From: Citrobacter sp. Awk 4 | Lineage (GTDB): Bacteria; Pseudomonadota; Gammaproteobacteria; Enterobacterales; Enterobacteriaceae | Length of the DNA: 64,000 nucleotides | Direction: 5' to 3' | Assembly (NCBI RefSeq): GCF_028069725.1 | Contig: NZ_JANEWG010000020.1 | Coordinates: forward strand, 1-64,000 | Shown: positions 52,692 to 63,043 of the stretch, piece after piece | Layout of the letters: every line of letters starts with the position of its first letter | How positions within the stretch are numbered: the first letter of the stretch is position 1 | Made by a program: the position numbers and the translations under genes | Notes under the pieces: model-generated | Seen by the model: the letters and a program-made list of their open reading frames with translations, nothing else | What the model was told of the DNA's origin: nothing | Database searches by the model: none

Positions 52692-53312
52692 TCATGCATG
52701 TCTTGCTGAGGCCAATAGCGCGCCGACCAGCATAAACAACGAACCGAACACTTTGTTCAGCGCCTTCATCTGTTTTGGCCCCTTAATCCACGCCGCGATG
52801 CGTTGTGCCAGCGTCGCATAACCGATCATCACAATCACATCGACCACAATAGTCGTAATGCCGAGGATGACGTACTGCATCAGTTGCGGTTCCTGCGGCA
52901 GGATAAATTGTGGAAACAGGGCGGCAAGAAAAACGATGCTCTTGGGGTTGGTCAGATTGACAAAGACGGCGCGTTTGAACAATCGACCACGTGATTGTGT
53001 GCTTGCCATCGTGTTCAGATCGATAGCGCCCGCAGCGCGCCATTGCTGAATACCCAGCCAGATCAGATAGGCGGCTCCCGCCCACTTCAGAACCTCAAAG
53101 GCGATGACCGAGCGCGAAAATAGCGTCCCCAGACCGATCCCCACCAGAATGATGTGAGTACCAAGCCCGGTTTGCAGACCCGCAATTGATGCGACTGCGC
53201 CACGATAACCGTGGTTGATGGAAGTGGTCATGGTATTGATGGCGCCGGAGCCTGGAGAAAGACTCAAAATAATGGATGTCAGCAGGTAGGCGAACCACCA
53301 TTCAAAGGTCAT
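52692..53312 (-). CDS. rhtB: Homoserine/homoserine lactone efflux protein RhtB
   Basis: LysE-family exporter paralogous to rhtC, also 206 residues with about six membrane helices. In E. coli it exports homoserine and its lactone. The [20 protein letters not shown] signature lies at residues 20-39. It diverges from pldB. Confidence 0.94.
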   Translation of the reverse strand: MTFEWWFAYLLTSIILSLSPGSGAINTMTTSINHGYRGAVASIAGLQTGLGTHIILVGIGLGTLFSRSVIAFEVLKWAGAAYLIWLGIQQWRAAGAIDLNTMASTQSRGRLFKRAVFVNLTNPKSIVFLAALFPQFILPQEPQLMQYVILGITTIVVDVIVMIGYATLAQRIAAWIKGPKQMKALNKVFGSLFMLVGALLASARHA

Positions 53313-53422
53313 GAGAAACTCCCTGGTTGTCTATTTTTATGCCACAATACGCTACTGTTGCTGTGTTGTGTCAGACATGACAAAAAAAACGATTTTACGT
53401 GGTTAACGAGGCTGGATACCCG

Positions 53423-54439
53423 ATGTTTCAGCAGCAAAAAGATTGGGAAACAAGAGAAAACGCGTTTGCCGCTTTTTCCATGGGACCACTGACAGATTTC
53501 TGGCGTCAGCGGGAGGAAGCGGAGTTTACGGGCGTGGACAATGTTCCGGTGCGCTTTGTCCGTTTTCGCGCAGAAAACAATGATCGTGTGGTCGTGATTT
53601 GTCCTGGCCGTATTGAAAGCTATGTAAAGTACGCCGAACTGGCGTATGACCTGTTTCAGTCGGGTTTTGATGTGCTCATTATCGATCATCGTGGGCAAGG
53701 GCGATCCGGGCGATTATTGTCGGATACGCACCGTGGGCATGTGGTGAGTTTTAATGATTATGTCGATGATTTAACCGACTTTTGGCAGAAGGAAGTTCAA
53801 CCGGGACCGTGGCGAAAACGCTACATACTCGCCCATTCCATGGGCGGTGCAATTGCCACCCTGTTTCTGCAACGTCATCCCGCGCATTGTGATGCCATCG
53901 CGCTTTGTGCGCCGATGTTTGGTATTGTGATGCGCCTGCCTTCGTTTATGGTGCGCCATATTCTCGACTGGGCGGAAGGACATCAACGCATCCGTGAAGG
54001 GTACGCGATTGGCACGGGTCGCTGGCGGGCGATGCCGTTTAGCATGAATGCGTTAACCCACAGCCGACAACGTTACCGCCGCAACTTACGTTTTTATGCC
54101 GACGAACCGCAACTGCGGGTTGGTGGACCGACATATCACTGGGTACGTGAAGGTATTCAGGCTGGCGAACAGGTATTGGCAGGGGCGGGCGACGATGCGA
54201 CGCCTACGCTGCTCATCCAGGCAGAGGAAGAGCGTGTGGTGGATAACCGCATGCATGACCGTTTTTGTGAAATCCGCGCCGCAGCAGGCCATCCTGTAGA
54301 AGGAGGCCAGCCGCTTGTTATCAAAGGCGCGTACCATGAGATCCTTTTTGAAAAGGACGCAATGCGCTCAGTCGCGCTCAACGCTATTGTTGAATTTTTC
54401 AACAGGCATAATTCATCCAGCGAAAATCGCTTTGCATAG
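53423..54439 (+). CDS. pldB: Lysophospholipase L2
   Basis: Alpha/beta hydrolase attacking 2-acyl lysophospholipids at the inner membrane. The nucleophile elbow is HSMGG (LAHSMGGAI, about residues 140-148). DHRGQGRSGR and the late histidine in GAYHEI complete the usual pattern. The ATG at 53423 gives 338 residues; the frame opens with a GTG at 53399. In Salmonella the pldB part of the pldB-yigL mRNA is the site where SgrS sRNA pairs to stabilise yigL. Confidence 0.93.
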   Translation: MFQQQKDWETRENAFAAFSMGPLTDFWRQREEAEFTGVDNVPVRFVRFRAENNDRVVVICPGRIESYVKYAELAYDLFQSGFDVLIIDHRGQGRSGRLLSDTHRGHVVSFNDYVDDLTDFWQKEVQPGPWRKRYILAHSMGGAIATLFLQRHPAHCDAIALCAPMFGIVMRLPSFMVRHILDWAEGHQRIREGYAIGTGRWRAMPFSMNALTHSRQRYRRNLRFYADEPQLRVGGPTYHWVREGIQAGEQVLAGAGDDATPTLLIQAEEERVVDNRMHDRFCEIRAAAGHPVEGGQPLVIKGAYHEILFEKDAMRSVALNAIVEFFNRHNSSSENRFA

Positions 54440-54454
54440 AGGTTTAATTTTCTT

Positions 54455-55255
54455 ATGTATCAGGTTGTTGCGTCTGATTTAGATGGTACGCTACTCTCTC
54501 CCGACCACACGTTATCCCCTTACGCTAAAGAGACGCTGAAACTGTTGACTGCCCGTGGCGTCAATTTTGTTTTTGCGACCGGGCGTCACCATGTCGACGT
54601 AGGGCAAATCCGCGATAACCTCGAGATTCGGTCTTACATGATCACCTCCAACGGGGCGCGAGTACACGATCCTGATGGAAATCTGGTGTTTACGCATAAT
54701 CTGGATCGCGACATTGCCAGCGATCTGTTCGGCGTGGTGAACACCAACCCGGATATTGTCACCAACGTATATCGCGACGACGAATGGTTTATGAATCGCC
54801 ATCGTCCGGATGAGATGCGTTTTTTCAAAGAGGCGGTTTTCAATTATTCGCTGTTTGAACCCGGCTTACTGGAGCCGGAAGGCATCAGCAAAGTGTTCTT
54901 CACCTGCAATTCTCATGAAAAACTGCTGCCGCTGGAGCAGGCGATAAACGCGCGTTGGGGCGATCGTGTCAACGTGAGTTTCTCTACGCTGACGTGTCTG
55001 GAAGTGATGGCCGGGGGTGTTTCGAAAGGGCATGCGCTGGAAGCCGTCGCAAAAGCGATGGGTTACAGCCTGAAGGATTGCATTGCCTTTGGCGATGGCA
55101 TGAACGACGCCGAGATGCTCTCCATGGCGGGTAAAGGGTGCATTATGGGCAATGCGCACCAGCGCCTGAAAGACCTGCATCCAGGACTGGACGTGATCGG
55201 CACCAACGCTGACGACGCCGTGCCGCATTACCTGCGTGAGCTGTTTTTATCCTGA
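54455..55255 (+). CDS. yigL: HAD phosphatase YigL
   Basis: Cof-type (IIB) HAD phosphatase of 266 residues with motif I DLDGTLL near the N terminus and motif IV GDGMNDAEML near residue 213. In enterics it dephosphorylates sugar phosphates and pyridoxal phosphate and relieves sugar-phosphate stress when raised by SgrS. The 15-base gap to pldB fits a two-gene operon. Confidence 0.94.
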   Translation: MYQVVASDLDGTLLSPDHTLSPYAKETLKLLTARGVNFVFATGRHHVDVGQIRDNLEIRSYMITSNGARVHDPDGNLVFTHNLDRDIASDLFGVVNTNPDIVTNVYRDDEWFMNRHRPDEMRFFKEAVFNYSLFEPGLLEPEGISKVFFTCNSHEKLLPLEQAINARWGDRVNVSFSTLTCLEVMAGGVSKGHALEAVAKAMGYSLKDCIAFGDGMNDAEMLSMAGKGCIMGNAHQRLKDLHPGLDVIGTNADDAVPHYLRELFLS

Positions 55256-55270
55256 TGTAGTTGTTCTTTA

Positions 55271-55305
55271 GTTGACCAGTTGTCAACTCAACTCTCCGCT
55301 ACAAT
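55271..55305 (+). promoter_or_regulatory. yigM promoter region with perfect inverted repeat
   Basis: GTTGAC-cagtt-GTCAAC (55271-55287) is a perfect inverted repeat. It covers the -35 position of a promoter whose -10 is TACAAT (55300-55305), 30 bases ahead of the yigM start. It looks like an operator for a dimeric repressor. The regulator is not identified; BirA-type biotin control is one possibility given the transporter downstream. Confidence 0.5.
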
Positions 55306-55335
55306 GGATGCTCCTTGTTCAAAGAGACATCCATT

Positions 55336-56235
55336 GTGGCGCTACTCATCATTACCACGATCCTGTGGGCCTTTTCGTTTAGCTTAATTGGCGAGTATCT
55401 TGCCGGGCATGTCGACAGCTATTTTTCCGTACTGATGCGTGTGGGGCTGGCGGCGCTGGTCTTCCTGCCGTTTTTGCGCACGCGCGGGCAGTCGCCTCGA
55501 ACCATTGTGCTCTACATGCTGGTCGGCGCGATGCAACTGGGCATCATGTACCTGCTCAGTTTCCGTGCTTACCTGTACCTGACTGTCTCTGAATTTTTAC
55601 TGTTTACCGTCTTCACACCGCTGTATATCACGCTGATCTACGATCTGTTGAGTAAGCGCAGGCTGCGTTGGGGCTATGTGTTGAGCGCGCTGTTGGCGGT
55701 GATTGGGGCCGCGATCATTCGCTATGACAAAGTCAGCGATCACTTCTGGACCGGTTTATTGCTGGTACAGCTGGCGAATATCAGTTTTGCCATTGGGATG
55801 GTGGGCTACAAGCGGTTGATGGAGATCCACCCGATGCCTCAGCACAACGCGTTTGCCTGGTTTTACATGGGGGCGTTTCTGGTGGCTGTCGCCGCCTGGT
55901 TTATGCTGGGGAATCCTCACAAACTCCCGACGACCCCGTTACAATGGGGCATTCTGGTCTGGCTGGGCGTGGTGGCTTCCGGACTGGGGTACTTTATGTG
56001 GAACTATGGGGCGACGCAGGTGGATGCAGGCACACTGGGCATCATGAATAACGTGCATGTCCCTGCGGGGCTGCTGGTCAACCTTGCTATCTGGCAAGAA
56101 CAGCCCCACTGGCCAAGCTTTATCATTGGGGCGACGGTGATACTGGCCTCACTGTGGGTACATCGCTATTGGGTCGCTCCGCGCTCCGTACAAACGGTAG
56201 ATGATCGCAAGCGTGGTTCCGCGCTGAACGAATAA
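55336..56235 (+). CDS. yigM: Biotin transporter YigM (BioP)
   Basis: Ten-helix inner-membrane transporter of the drug/metabolite (EamA) superfamily. E. coli YigM has been shown to take up biotin. I chose the GTG at 55336, which gives 299 residues as in E. coli; the frame opens at a TTG at 55315. Its last 113 bases lie antisense to the 3' end of metR, so the C-terminal tails of the two proteins are encoded on opposite strands of the same DNA. Confidence 0.9.
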   Translation: MALLIITTILWAFSFSLIGEYLAGHVDSYFSVLMRVGLAALVFLPFLRTRGQSPRTIVLYMLVGAMQLGIMYLLSFRAYLYLTVSEFLLFTVFTPLYITLIYDLLSKRRLRWGYVLSALLAVIGAAIIRYDKVSDHFWTGLLLVQLANISFAIGMVGYKRLMEIHPMPQHNAFAWFYMGAFLVAVAAWFMLGNPHKLPTTPLQWGILVWLGVVASGLGYFMWNYGATQVDAGTLGIMNNVHVPAGLLVNLAIWQEQPHWPSFIIGATVILASLWVHRYWVAPRSVQTVDDRKRGSALNE

Positions 56236-57076
56236 AGGCTTCCGTCACCGGCTGCCGTTGTTCGCCGTCGCGGACGGCGGCGTAGAGGCGGCTCCACAAT
56301 CCATCACCCAGGGTTTTGGTCACCACCAGACCCTGGCGCTCAAAACTCTCCACCACCCAGTGCGGCAAGGCAGCAATCCCCATTCTGGCCGCGACCATTT
56401 GGATCAGCAGTAGCGTGTTATCGACGCTTTTCAACGACGGGCTAACGCCCGCAGGTTGTAGGAAGTGGCGCCACACATCTAGGCGGCTGCGCTGCACCGG
56501 GTAGATCAGCAGCGTTTCACTGGCGAGATCTTCCGGCGTGATCAGCGTCTTGCTGGCCAGCGGATGATCCGGCGCCAGCACCAGACGCACTTCAAAATCA
56601 AACATGGGCGAATAGTGCAGCCCGCTGCGCGGCAGGATATCGGAGGTCATCACCAGATCCAGCTCGTCCTGCTGCAATGCGGGTTGGGGGTCAAACGTCA
56701 CGCCGGATTTGAAATCCATCTCCACCTGCGGCCATTTCGCGCGGAAATTCTCCAGTGCCGGAGTCAGCCATTGAATGCAGCTATGACATTCAATAGCGAT
56801 ACGTAGCCGGGTCTGTTGCGGTTCGTTACATGCCTGAAGCGCCCGGCTAATCTGCGGCAGCACCTGGTTCGCCAGCTGCAGGAGAATCTCTCCCTGTGGC
56901 GTAAAACGCAGCGGCTGGCTTTTACGCACAAAGAGTCGGAAACCGAGGCGCTGCTCCAGATCGCTGAACTGGTGAGACAGGGCGGATTGGGTTTGATGCA
57001 ACGTAGCCGCGGCGGCGGCCAGCGAACCACTATTCCGCAACGCCTGTAGCGTTTTCAGGTGTTTAATTTCGATCAT
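56123..57076 (-). CDS. metR: LysR-type methionine regulator MetR
   Basis: LysR-family activator of metE, metH and related genes, with homocysteine as coregulator. The N-terminal helix-turn-helix includes [20 protein letters not shown] (residues 17-36) and a leucine-rich linker follows. It is 317 residues, as in E. coli. It diverges from metE across 117 bases, and its 3' end overlaps yigM on the other strand. Confidence 0.95.
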   Translation of the reverse strand: MIEIKHLKTLQALRNSGSLAAAAATLHQTQSALSHQFSDLEQRLGFRLFVRKSQPLRFTPQGEILLQLANQVLPQISRALQACNEPQQTRLRIAIECHSCIQWLTPALENFRAKWPQVEMDFKSGVTFDPQPALQQDELDLVMTSDILPRSGLHYSPMFDFEVRLVLAPDHPLASKTLITPEDLASETLLIYPVQRSRLDVWRHFLQPAGVSPSLKSVDNTLLLIQMVAARMGIAALPHWVVESFERQGLVVTKTLGDGLWSRLYAAVRDGEQRQPVTEAFIRSARNHACDHLPFVRSAERPNSDVPTVRPVSPSPQ

Positions 57077-57163
57077 GAAAGTCCTTCACTTCGGCATGAA
57101 CAAATTGCGCTTGAGGAATACACATTACATTTACATTATGGATGTGTAAACATCTGGATGGCT
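57076..57163. promoter_or_regulatory. metR-metE control region: MetR site, metE promoter, MetJ boxes
   Basis: A perfect MetR pattern TGAA-N5-TTCA lies at 57076-57088, next to the metR start, and a half-match TGAA-N5-TGCG at 57097-57109. A metE promoter TTGAGG (57111-57116), 17 bases, CATTAT (57134-57139) follows. Three adjacent met-box-like octamers (GGATGTGT, AAACATCT, GGATGGCT; 57140-57163) match 5-6 of 8 positions of AGACGTCT, fitting MetJ repression. Confidence 0.75.
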
Positions 57164-57193
57164 AAATACTAAAAATTCCACAAGGGGCATATA

Positions 57194-59455
57194 ATGACAA
57201 TATTGAATCACACCCTCGGTTTCCCTCGCGTTGGCCTGCGTCGCGAGCTGAAAAAAGCACAAGAGAGCTACTGGGCGGGCACGACATCTCGTGAAGCGCT
57301 GCTGGCGGTTGGGCGCGAACTGCGCGCTCGCCATTGGGATCAGCAGAAGCAAGCAGGTATCGATCTGCTGCCGGTAGGCGATTTTGCCTGGTACGACCAT
57401 GTTCTGACCACCAGCCTGCTCTTGGGTAACGTTCCGGCTCGTCATCAGAACAACGATGGATCGGTGGATATCGATACCCTGTTCCGCATTGGTCGCGGTC
57501 GTGCGCCAACCGGCGAACCGGCGGCAGCGGCTGAAATGACCAAATGGTTTAACACCAACTATCACTACATGGTGCCGGAGTTTGTGAAAGGCCAGCAGTT
57601 CAAACTGACCTGGACGCAACTGCTGGACGAAGTGGATGAGGCGCGCGCACTCGGTCACAAGGTAAAACCTGTGTTATTGGGCCCGTTGACATATCTGTGG
57701 TTGGGCAAAGTGAAGGGCGAACAGTTTGACCGCCTCAGTCTGCTGAACGACATTCTACCGGTGTACCAACAGGTGCTGGTGGAACTGGCAAAACGTGGCG
57801 TTGAGTGGGTACAAATTGATGAACCGGCGCTGGTGCTGGAGCTGCCGCAGGAATGGCTGGAGGCTTATAAACCCGCGTATGATGCGCTCACGGGTCAGGT
57901 GAAACTGCTGCTGACCACCTATTTTGAAGGCGTGACGCCAAACCTCGACACCATTACCGCGCTGCCGGTGCAGGGTCTGCACGTTGACCTGATACATGGG
58001 AAAGATGACGTTGCAGAACTGCACAAGCGTCTGCCGTCCGAGTGGCTGCTTTCTGCCGGGCTGGTGAATGGTCGTAACGTCTGGCGCGCCGATCTCACTG
58101 AGAAATACGCGCAGATTAAAGACATCGTGGGCAAACGTTCCCTGTGGGTCGCCTCTTCCTGCTCGCTGCTGCACAGCCCGATCGATCTCAGCGTGGAAAC
58201 GCGTCTGGATGCCGAAGTGAAAAGCTGGTTCGCCTTCGCCCTGCAAAAATGTGGCGAGCTGGCGTTGCTGCGTGATGCGCTGAACAGCGGCGACACCGCA
58301 AAACTGGCGGAATGGAGTGCCCCGATTCAGGCGCGTCGTCATTCCACTCGCGTTCACAATGCGGCAGTAGAAAAACGTCTGGCGGCGATTACCGCCCAGG
58401 ACAGCCAGCGTGCGAATGCCTATGAAGTGCGTGCCGAAGCCCAGCGTGCGCGTTTTAAACTGCCTGCCTGGCCGACCACCACTATCGGCTCCTTCCCACA
58501 AACCACCGAAATTCGCGGCCTGCGTCTGGACTTCAAAAAGGGCAACCTCGACGCCAATAACTACCGCACCGGCATCGCGGAACACATCAAACAGGCGATT
58601 GTTGAACAGGAACGTCTGGGCCTCGACGTACTGGTTCACGGTGAAGCCGAACGTAATGACATGGTGGAATACTTTGGCGAGCACCTCGACGGCTTCGTCT
58701 TTACCCAGAACGGTTGGGTGCAGAGCTACGGTTCCCGCTGCGTGAAACCGCCGGTAGTGATTGGCGACGTTAGCCGCCCGGAAGCTATCACCGTGGAGTG
58801 GGCATCGTTCGCGCAGTCTCTGACCGACAAACCGGTGAAAGGGATGTTGACTGGTCCGGTGACCATTCTTTGCTGGTCCTTCCCGCGAGAAGACGTAACC
58901 CGCGAAACCATCGCTAAACAGATTGCGCTGGCGCTTCGTGATGAAGTGGCGGATCTGGAAGCAGCAGGCATTGGCATCATTCAGATCGACGAACCGGCGC
59001 TGCGCGAAGGCTTACCGTTACGTCGCAGCGACTGGGCGGCGTATCTGGAGTGGGGCGTGGAAGCCTTCCGCATCAACGCCTCCGTGGCGAAGGATGACAC
59101 CCAGATCCACACCCACATGTGTTACTGCGAGTTTAACGACATCATGGATTCGATTGCCGCGCTGGACGCCGACGTGATCACCATCGAAACCTCGCGTTCC
59201 GACATGGAACTGCTGGAGTCATTCGAAGAGTTTGATTACCCGAACGAAATCGGACCGGGCGTGTACGACATTCACTCGCCGAACGTACCGAGCGTGGAGT
59301 GGATTGAAGCTCTGCTGAAGAAAGCTGAACAGCGTATTCCGGCACAGCGTCTGTGGGTGAACCCGGACTGCGGCCTGAAAACCCGCGGCTGGCCGGAAAC
59401 CCGTGCCGCGCTGGCGAACATGGTGCAAGCGGCGCAGAATTTGCGCCAGGGGTAG
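57194..59455 (+). CDS. metE: Cobalamin-independent methionine synthase
   Basis: Transfers the methyl group of 5-methyltetrahydropteroyltri-glutamate to homocysteine, the final step of methionine synthesis without B12. It has two TIM-barrel halves. Zinc ligands H641 and C643 (HTHMCYC) and C726 ([11 protein letters not shown]) are present. The length is 753 residues, as in E. coli. Control by MetR and MetJ is indicated by the upstream sites. Confidence 0.97.
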   Translation: MTILNHTLGFPRVGLRRELKKAQESYWAGTTSREALLAVGRELRARHWDQQKQAGIDLLPVGDFAWYDHVLTTSLLLGNVPARHQNNDGSVDIDTLFRIGRGRAPTGEPAAAAEMTKWFNTNYHYMVPEFVKGQQFKLTWTQLLDEVDEARALGHKVKPVLLGPLTYLWLGKVKGEQFDRLSLLNDILPVYQQVLVELAKRGVEWVQIDEPALVLELPQEWLEAYKPAYDALTGQVKLLLTTYFEGVTPNLDTITALPVQGLHVDLIHGKDDVAELHKRLPSEWLLSAGLVNGRNVWRADLTEKYAQIKDIVGKRSLWVASSCSLLHSPIDLSVETRLDAEVKSWFAFALQKCGELALLRDALNSGDTAKLAEWSAPIQARRHSTRVHNAAVEKRLAAITAQDSQRANAYEVRAEAQRARFKLPAWPTTTIGSFPQTTEIRGLRLDFKKGNLDANNYRTGIAEHIKQAIVEQERLGLDVLVHGEAERNDMVEYFGEHLDGFVFTQNGWVQSYGSRCVKPPVVIGDVSRPEAITVEWASFAQSLTDKPVKGMLTGPVTILCWSFPREDVTRETIAKQIALALRDEVADLEAAGIGIIQIDEPALREGLPLRRSDWAAYLEWGVEAFRINASVAKDDTQIHTHMCYCEFNDIMDSIAALDADVITIETSRSDMELLESFEEFDYPNEIGPGVYDIHSPNVPSVEWIEALLKKAEQRIPAQRLWVNPDCGLKTRGWPETRAALANMVQAAQNLRQG

Positions 59456-59462
59456 TACTCCA

Positions 59463-59490
59463 GGCCCGGTAGGCGAAAGCGCCACCGGGC
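59463..59490 (+). repeat. REP-like palindrome after metE
   Basis: GGCCCGGTAGGCG pairs with CGCCACCGGGCA. It is followed by a run of nine G residues at 59499-59507, just before the convergent dlhH end. Confidence 0.7.
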
Positions 59491-59529
59491 ATTTTGGCGG
59501 GGGGGGGCTTTGCCTCACCCGACCTGGAA

Positions 59530-60339
59530 TTACTTTTTACTTCCATACTGCGCAAACCACTCCAGCATTCTCTGCCAGCCATCTTTCGCGGATTCTTCGT
59601 GATAGCTCGGACGGTAATCCGCATTAAACGCATGCCCCGCATCCGGATAGACGACAATCTCTGCTTTTGCGTTGGCGGCTCGGAGTGCCTGACGCATGGT
59701 TTCCACAGAATCAACGGGAATACTGGTGTCTTGCCCGCCGTACAGCCCCAGAACGGGGGCGTTCAGATCAGTCGTGATATCCACGGGCTGTTTCGGGGAG
59801 TTCAGCGTTTTGTCGCCCACCAGTTTGCCGTACCACGCCACGGCAGCCTTTAACTGTGGATTATGTGCGGCATACAGCCAGGTAATACGGCCACCCCAAC
59901 AAAAACCGGTAATCATCAGGCGATGGACATCACCGCCGTTGCGGGAAGCCCAACTGGCGACATGATCCAGATCCGCCAGCACTTGCGAATCAGGAACTTT
60001 GGCCACCAGACCGCTCAGTAACGTAGGAATATCGGCAAAATCGTTGGGATCGCCTTCGCGGAAATAGAGCTCTGGTGCGATAGCCAGAAACCCGTCCAGT
60101 GCCAGGCGGCGGCAAACGTCGCGAATATGTTCATGCATGCCAAAAATTTCTTGTACCACGATGACAATCGGCAGTGCGCCGTTACTGTTTTTAGGGCGGG
60201 CGTGATATGCCGGCATATCATCGCCCTGAGAGGGAATCGACGTCAGTCCAGCGATGATGGCGTCATCCGTCGTATGAACAATGGTAGAGGCAAGAGGTGA
60301 AGCTGCAGGTGCAAAACCCGGTTGTTGTGTCTTTGTCAT
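59530..60339 (-). CDS. dlhH: Dienelactone hydrolase family protein (YsgA/DlhH)
   Basis: Alpha/beta hydrolase of 269 residues in the dienelactone hydrolase family. The nucleophile is the cysteine of the GFCWGGR motif near residue 150, with the late DAGHAFNAD histidine. The in vivo substrate in enterics is unknown; the name reflects fold only. It lies between metE and udp and diverges from udp. Confidence 0.88.
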   Translation of the reverse strand: MTKTQQPGFAPAASPLASTIVHTTDDAIIAGLTSIPSQGDDMPAYHARPKNSNGALPIVIVVQEIFGMHEHIRDVCRRLALDGFLAIAPELYFREGDPNDFADIPTLLSGLVAKVPDSQVLADLDHVASWASRNGGDVHRLMITGFCWGGRITWLYAAHNPQLKAAVAWYGKLVGDKTLNSPKQPVDITTDLNAPVLGLYGGQDTSIPVDSVETMRQALRAANAKAEIVVYPDAGHAFNADYRPSYHEESAKDGWQRMLEWFAQYGSKK

Positions 60340-60458
60340 GGTATTCTCCGTACCCTTAAGAAAATTAGCGCAATGTTAAATATAGACATCATGCAACAAA
60401 TCACATTGCCTGAAACGGTCTATCTTTTGTGCAACGGTGAGTAATATCGATAGGTTTG

Positions 60459-60553
60459 TGTGATTTGGATCTCTATTTTATGGAAATTCAATGCAACTTA
60501 TTTACATCACAGTGATGATTGTCACGAAAATGTTTTTAGTCCTTCGGTAGAGT
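60459..60553 (+). promoter_or_regulatory. udp promoter with two CRP sites
   Basis: CRP-like sites TGTGA-N6-TCTC (centre near 60466.5) and AGTGA-N6-TCACG (centre 60518.5) are 52 bases apart. A TAGAGT -10 (60548-60553) puts the start near 60560 and the sites at -93.5 and -41.5, the same layout as the E. coli udp promoter, where CytR binds with CRP. The wider dlhH-udp gap shows nothing else. Confidence 0.85.
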
Positions 60554-60599
60554 GTCTTTTTGCTTCTTCTGACAAAACCCATTCACAGAGGAGTTGTAC

Positions 60600-61361
60600 A
60601 TGTCCAAGTCTGATGTTTTTCATCTCGGCCTCACTAAAAACGATTTGCAAGGGGCTACACTGGCTATCGTCCCTGGCGATCCAGAGCGTGTGGAAAAGAT
60701 CGCCGCGCTGATGGAAAGGCCGGTTAAGTTGGCATCTCATCGCGAGTTCACTACGTGGCGTGCTGAGCTGGATGGTAAAGCAGTGATTGTTTGCTCTACC
60801 GGTATTGGCGGCCCGTCTACCTCTATTGCTGTGGAAGAACTGGCACAGTTGGGCATTCGTACTTTCCTGCGTATTGGCACTACCGGCGCGATTCAACCGC
60901 ACATTAACGTTGGCGACGTACTGGTCACCACCGCTTCTGTTCGTCTGGACGGCGCGAGCCTGCATTTTGCGCCGATGGAGTTCCCGGCCGTGGCGGACTT
61001 TGCCTGTACCACCGCGCTGGTTGAAGCGGCGAAATCCGTTGGCGCGACGACGCACATTGGCGTCACGGCGTCTTCCGACACCTTCTATCCAGGCCAGGAA
61101 CGTTACGATACCTTCTCTGGTCGCGTAGTCCGCAACTTCAAAGGCTCCATGGAAGAGTGGCAGTCAATGGGAGTTATGAACTACGAAATGGAATCCGCAA
61201 CGCTGCTGACCATGTGTGCAAGCCAGGGTCTGCGTGCCGGTATGGTGGCGGGCGTTATCGTCAACCGCACCCAGCAAGAGATTCCCAATGCAGAAACGAT
61301 GAAGCAAACAGAAAGCCACGCAGTGAAAATTGTGGTGGAAGCGGCGCGTCGTCTGCTGTAA
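60600..61361 (+). CDS. udp: Uridine phosphorylase
   Basis: Reversible phosphorolysis of uridine to uracil and ribose-1-phosphate in pyrimidine salvage. It is a hexameric nucleoside phosphorylase. The family motifs are [13 protein letters not shown] (residues 23-35), [11 protein letters not shown] and EMESATLL. The ATG at 60600 with GAGGAG upstream gives 253 residues. Regulation by CRP and CytR is suggested by the promoter. Confidence 0.96.
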   Translation: MSKSDVFHLGLTKNDLQGATLAIVPGDPERVEKIAALMERPVKLASHREFTTWRAELDGKAVIVCSTGIGGPSTSIAVEELAQLGIRTFLRIGTTGAIQPHINVGDVLVTTASVRLDGASLHFAPMEFPAVADFACTTALVEAAKSVGATTHIGVTASSDTFYPGQERYDTFSGRVVRNFKGSMEEWQSMGVMNYEMESATLLTMCASQGLRAGMVAGVIVNRTQQEIPNAETMKQTESHAVKIVVEAARRLL

Positions 61362-61377
61362 TTCTCTCTTCTTTTGT

Positions 61378-61405
61378 AAAAGGCCGACGCGTTCGGCCTT
61401 TTTAT
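61378..61405 (+). terminator. udp intrinsic terminator
   Basis: AAAAGGCCGA (61378-61387), a five-base loop and TCGGCCTTTT (61393-61402) followed by more T residues, 16 bases after the udp stop. Confidence 0.93.
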
Positions 61406-61521
61406 TTTGCGTAGCCCCTCGCAGGAAATTCCTTTTAAACTGGACGTTTATACAGCACAATTCTATTTTGTGCGGGTAAAGTCTGTTTCATCAGACTTAC
61501 GTCGTTTATGCAGGAGGCGTT

Positions 61522-62949
61522 GTGGATATCTCAATCATTGTTTATGCGGTTATCGCATTGGTGGGCATTGCGTTGGGCTGGTTGATGGCCAGCTACCAGC
61601 ATGCGCATCAGAAAGCCGAACAATTTGCCGAGCGCGAAGAACTGGTTGCGGATTTAAGCGCAACAAAACAGCAGCTTGCTTTGAGTGATCACTGGCGCGA
61701 TGAATGCGAGCTTCTCAACAATGAGTTACGCAGTCTGCGTAGTATTAATACCTCCCTGGAAGCTGACCTGCGTGAAGTCACCACCCGCATGGAAGCCACA
61801 CAGCAGCATGCAGAAGACAAAATCCGCCAGATGATCAATAGCGAACAGCGTCTGAGCGAGCAGTTCGAAAACCTGGCAAACCGGATATTTGAGCAAAGCA
61901 ACCGCCGGGTTGATGAGCAAAATCGCCAAAGCCTTAACGGCCTGCTTACGCCACTGCGGGAACAGTTAGATGGTTTTCGGCGTCAGGTGCAGGACAGCTT
62001 TGGTCAGGAAGCGCGGGAACGCCACACTCTGGCGCATGAAATTCGCAATCTCCAGCAGTTGAATGCACAGATGGCTCAGGAAGCGGTAAACCTGACGCGT
62101 GCGCTCAAAGGCGACAACAAAACCCAGGGTAACTGGGGAGAAGTGGTGTTGACGCGTGTGCTGGAGGCATCGGGTCTGCGTGAAGGTTATGAATACGAAA
62201 CGCAGGTGAGCATTGAGAACGATGCCCGTTCCCGAATGCAACCGGATGTGATTGTGCGTCTACCGCAGGGTAAAGACGTCGTGATTGACGCCAAAATGAC
62301 GCTGGTTGCTTACGAGCGCTATTTTAACGCACAAGATGATTACACCCGCGAAAGTGCGATGCAGGAACACATTGCTTCGGTTCGCAATCATATCCGTTTG
62401 CTGGGTCGTAAGGATTATCAACAGTTGCCGGGACTGCGCTCGCTGGACTATGTCCTGATGTTTATCCCTGTCGAACCTGCTTTTCTGCTGGCGTTGGACA
62501 AACAGCCCGAACTGATTACCGAAGCACTTAAAAATAATATTATGCTGGTCAGCCCAACGACTCTGTTGGTGGCGCTACGTACAATCGCCAACCTGTGGCG
62601 CTATGAACATCAAAGCCGTAATGCCCAGCAAATTGCCGATCGGGCCAGCAAGCTCTATGACAAAATGCGGCTGTTTGTCGATGATATGTCGTCTATTGGC
62701 CAGAGTCTGGATAAGGCGCAGGACAACTATCGGCAGGCGATGAAAAAACTCTCCTCAGGCCGTGGAAACGTACTGGCCCAGGCGGAGGCTTTTCGCGGGT
62801 TGGGGGTGGAAATTAAACGCGAAATCAATCCGGATTTGGTTGAACAAGCCACAACGCAGGATGAAGAGTACCGTTTACGCTCTGTTCCAGAGCAGGCACA
62901 GGACGCAGCTTACCCTGATGATGAGGGGGTAAAGCAGCAATCACGCTAG
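61522..62949 (+). CDS. rmuC: DNA recombination protein RmuC
   Basis: A 475-residue protein with an N-terminal membrane helix (residues 4-21), a long coiled coil at about 30-190 and the conserved RmuC domain at about 190-400, related to nuclease folds (DVVIDAKMTLVAYERY). In E. coli its loss affects inversion rates at short inverted repeats; biochemical activity is not established. The start is a GTG at 61522 with GGAGG upstream. It is followed by ubiE. Confidence 0.94.
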   Translation: MDISIIVYAVIALVGIALGWLMASYQHAHQKAEQFAEREELVADLSATKQQLALSDHWRDECELLNNELRSLRSINTSLEADLREVTTRMEATQQHAEDKIRQMINSEQRLSEQFENLANRIFEQSNRRVDEQNRQSLNGLLTPLREQLDGFRRQVQDSFGQEARERHTLAHEIRNLQQLNAQMAQEAVNLTRALKGDNKTQGNWGEVVLTRVLEASGLREGYEYETQVSIENDARSRMQPDVIVRLPQGKDVVIDAKMTLVAYERYFNAQDDYTRESAMQEHIASVRNHIRLLGRKDYQQLPGLRSLDYVLMFIPVEPAFLLALDKQPELITEALKNNIMLVSPTTLLVALRTIANLWRYEHQSRNAQQIADRASKLYDKMRLFVDDMSSIGQSLDKAQDNYRQAMKKLSSGRGNVLAQAEAFRGLGVEIKREINPDLVEQATTQDEEYRLRSVPEQAQDAAYPDDEGVKQQSR

Positions 62950-63043
62950 CCCATTCGGGGTAGTTGAACCCAGTAGAAGGGTAGGGCAAATTGCCCCAAT
63001 CTGTTACACTTCTCGAACATTTTATTGATGAGCAGGCACTGAG

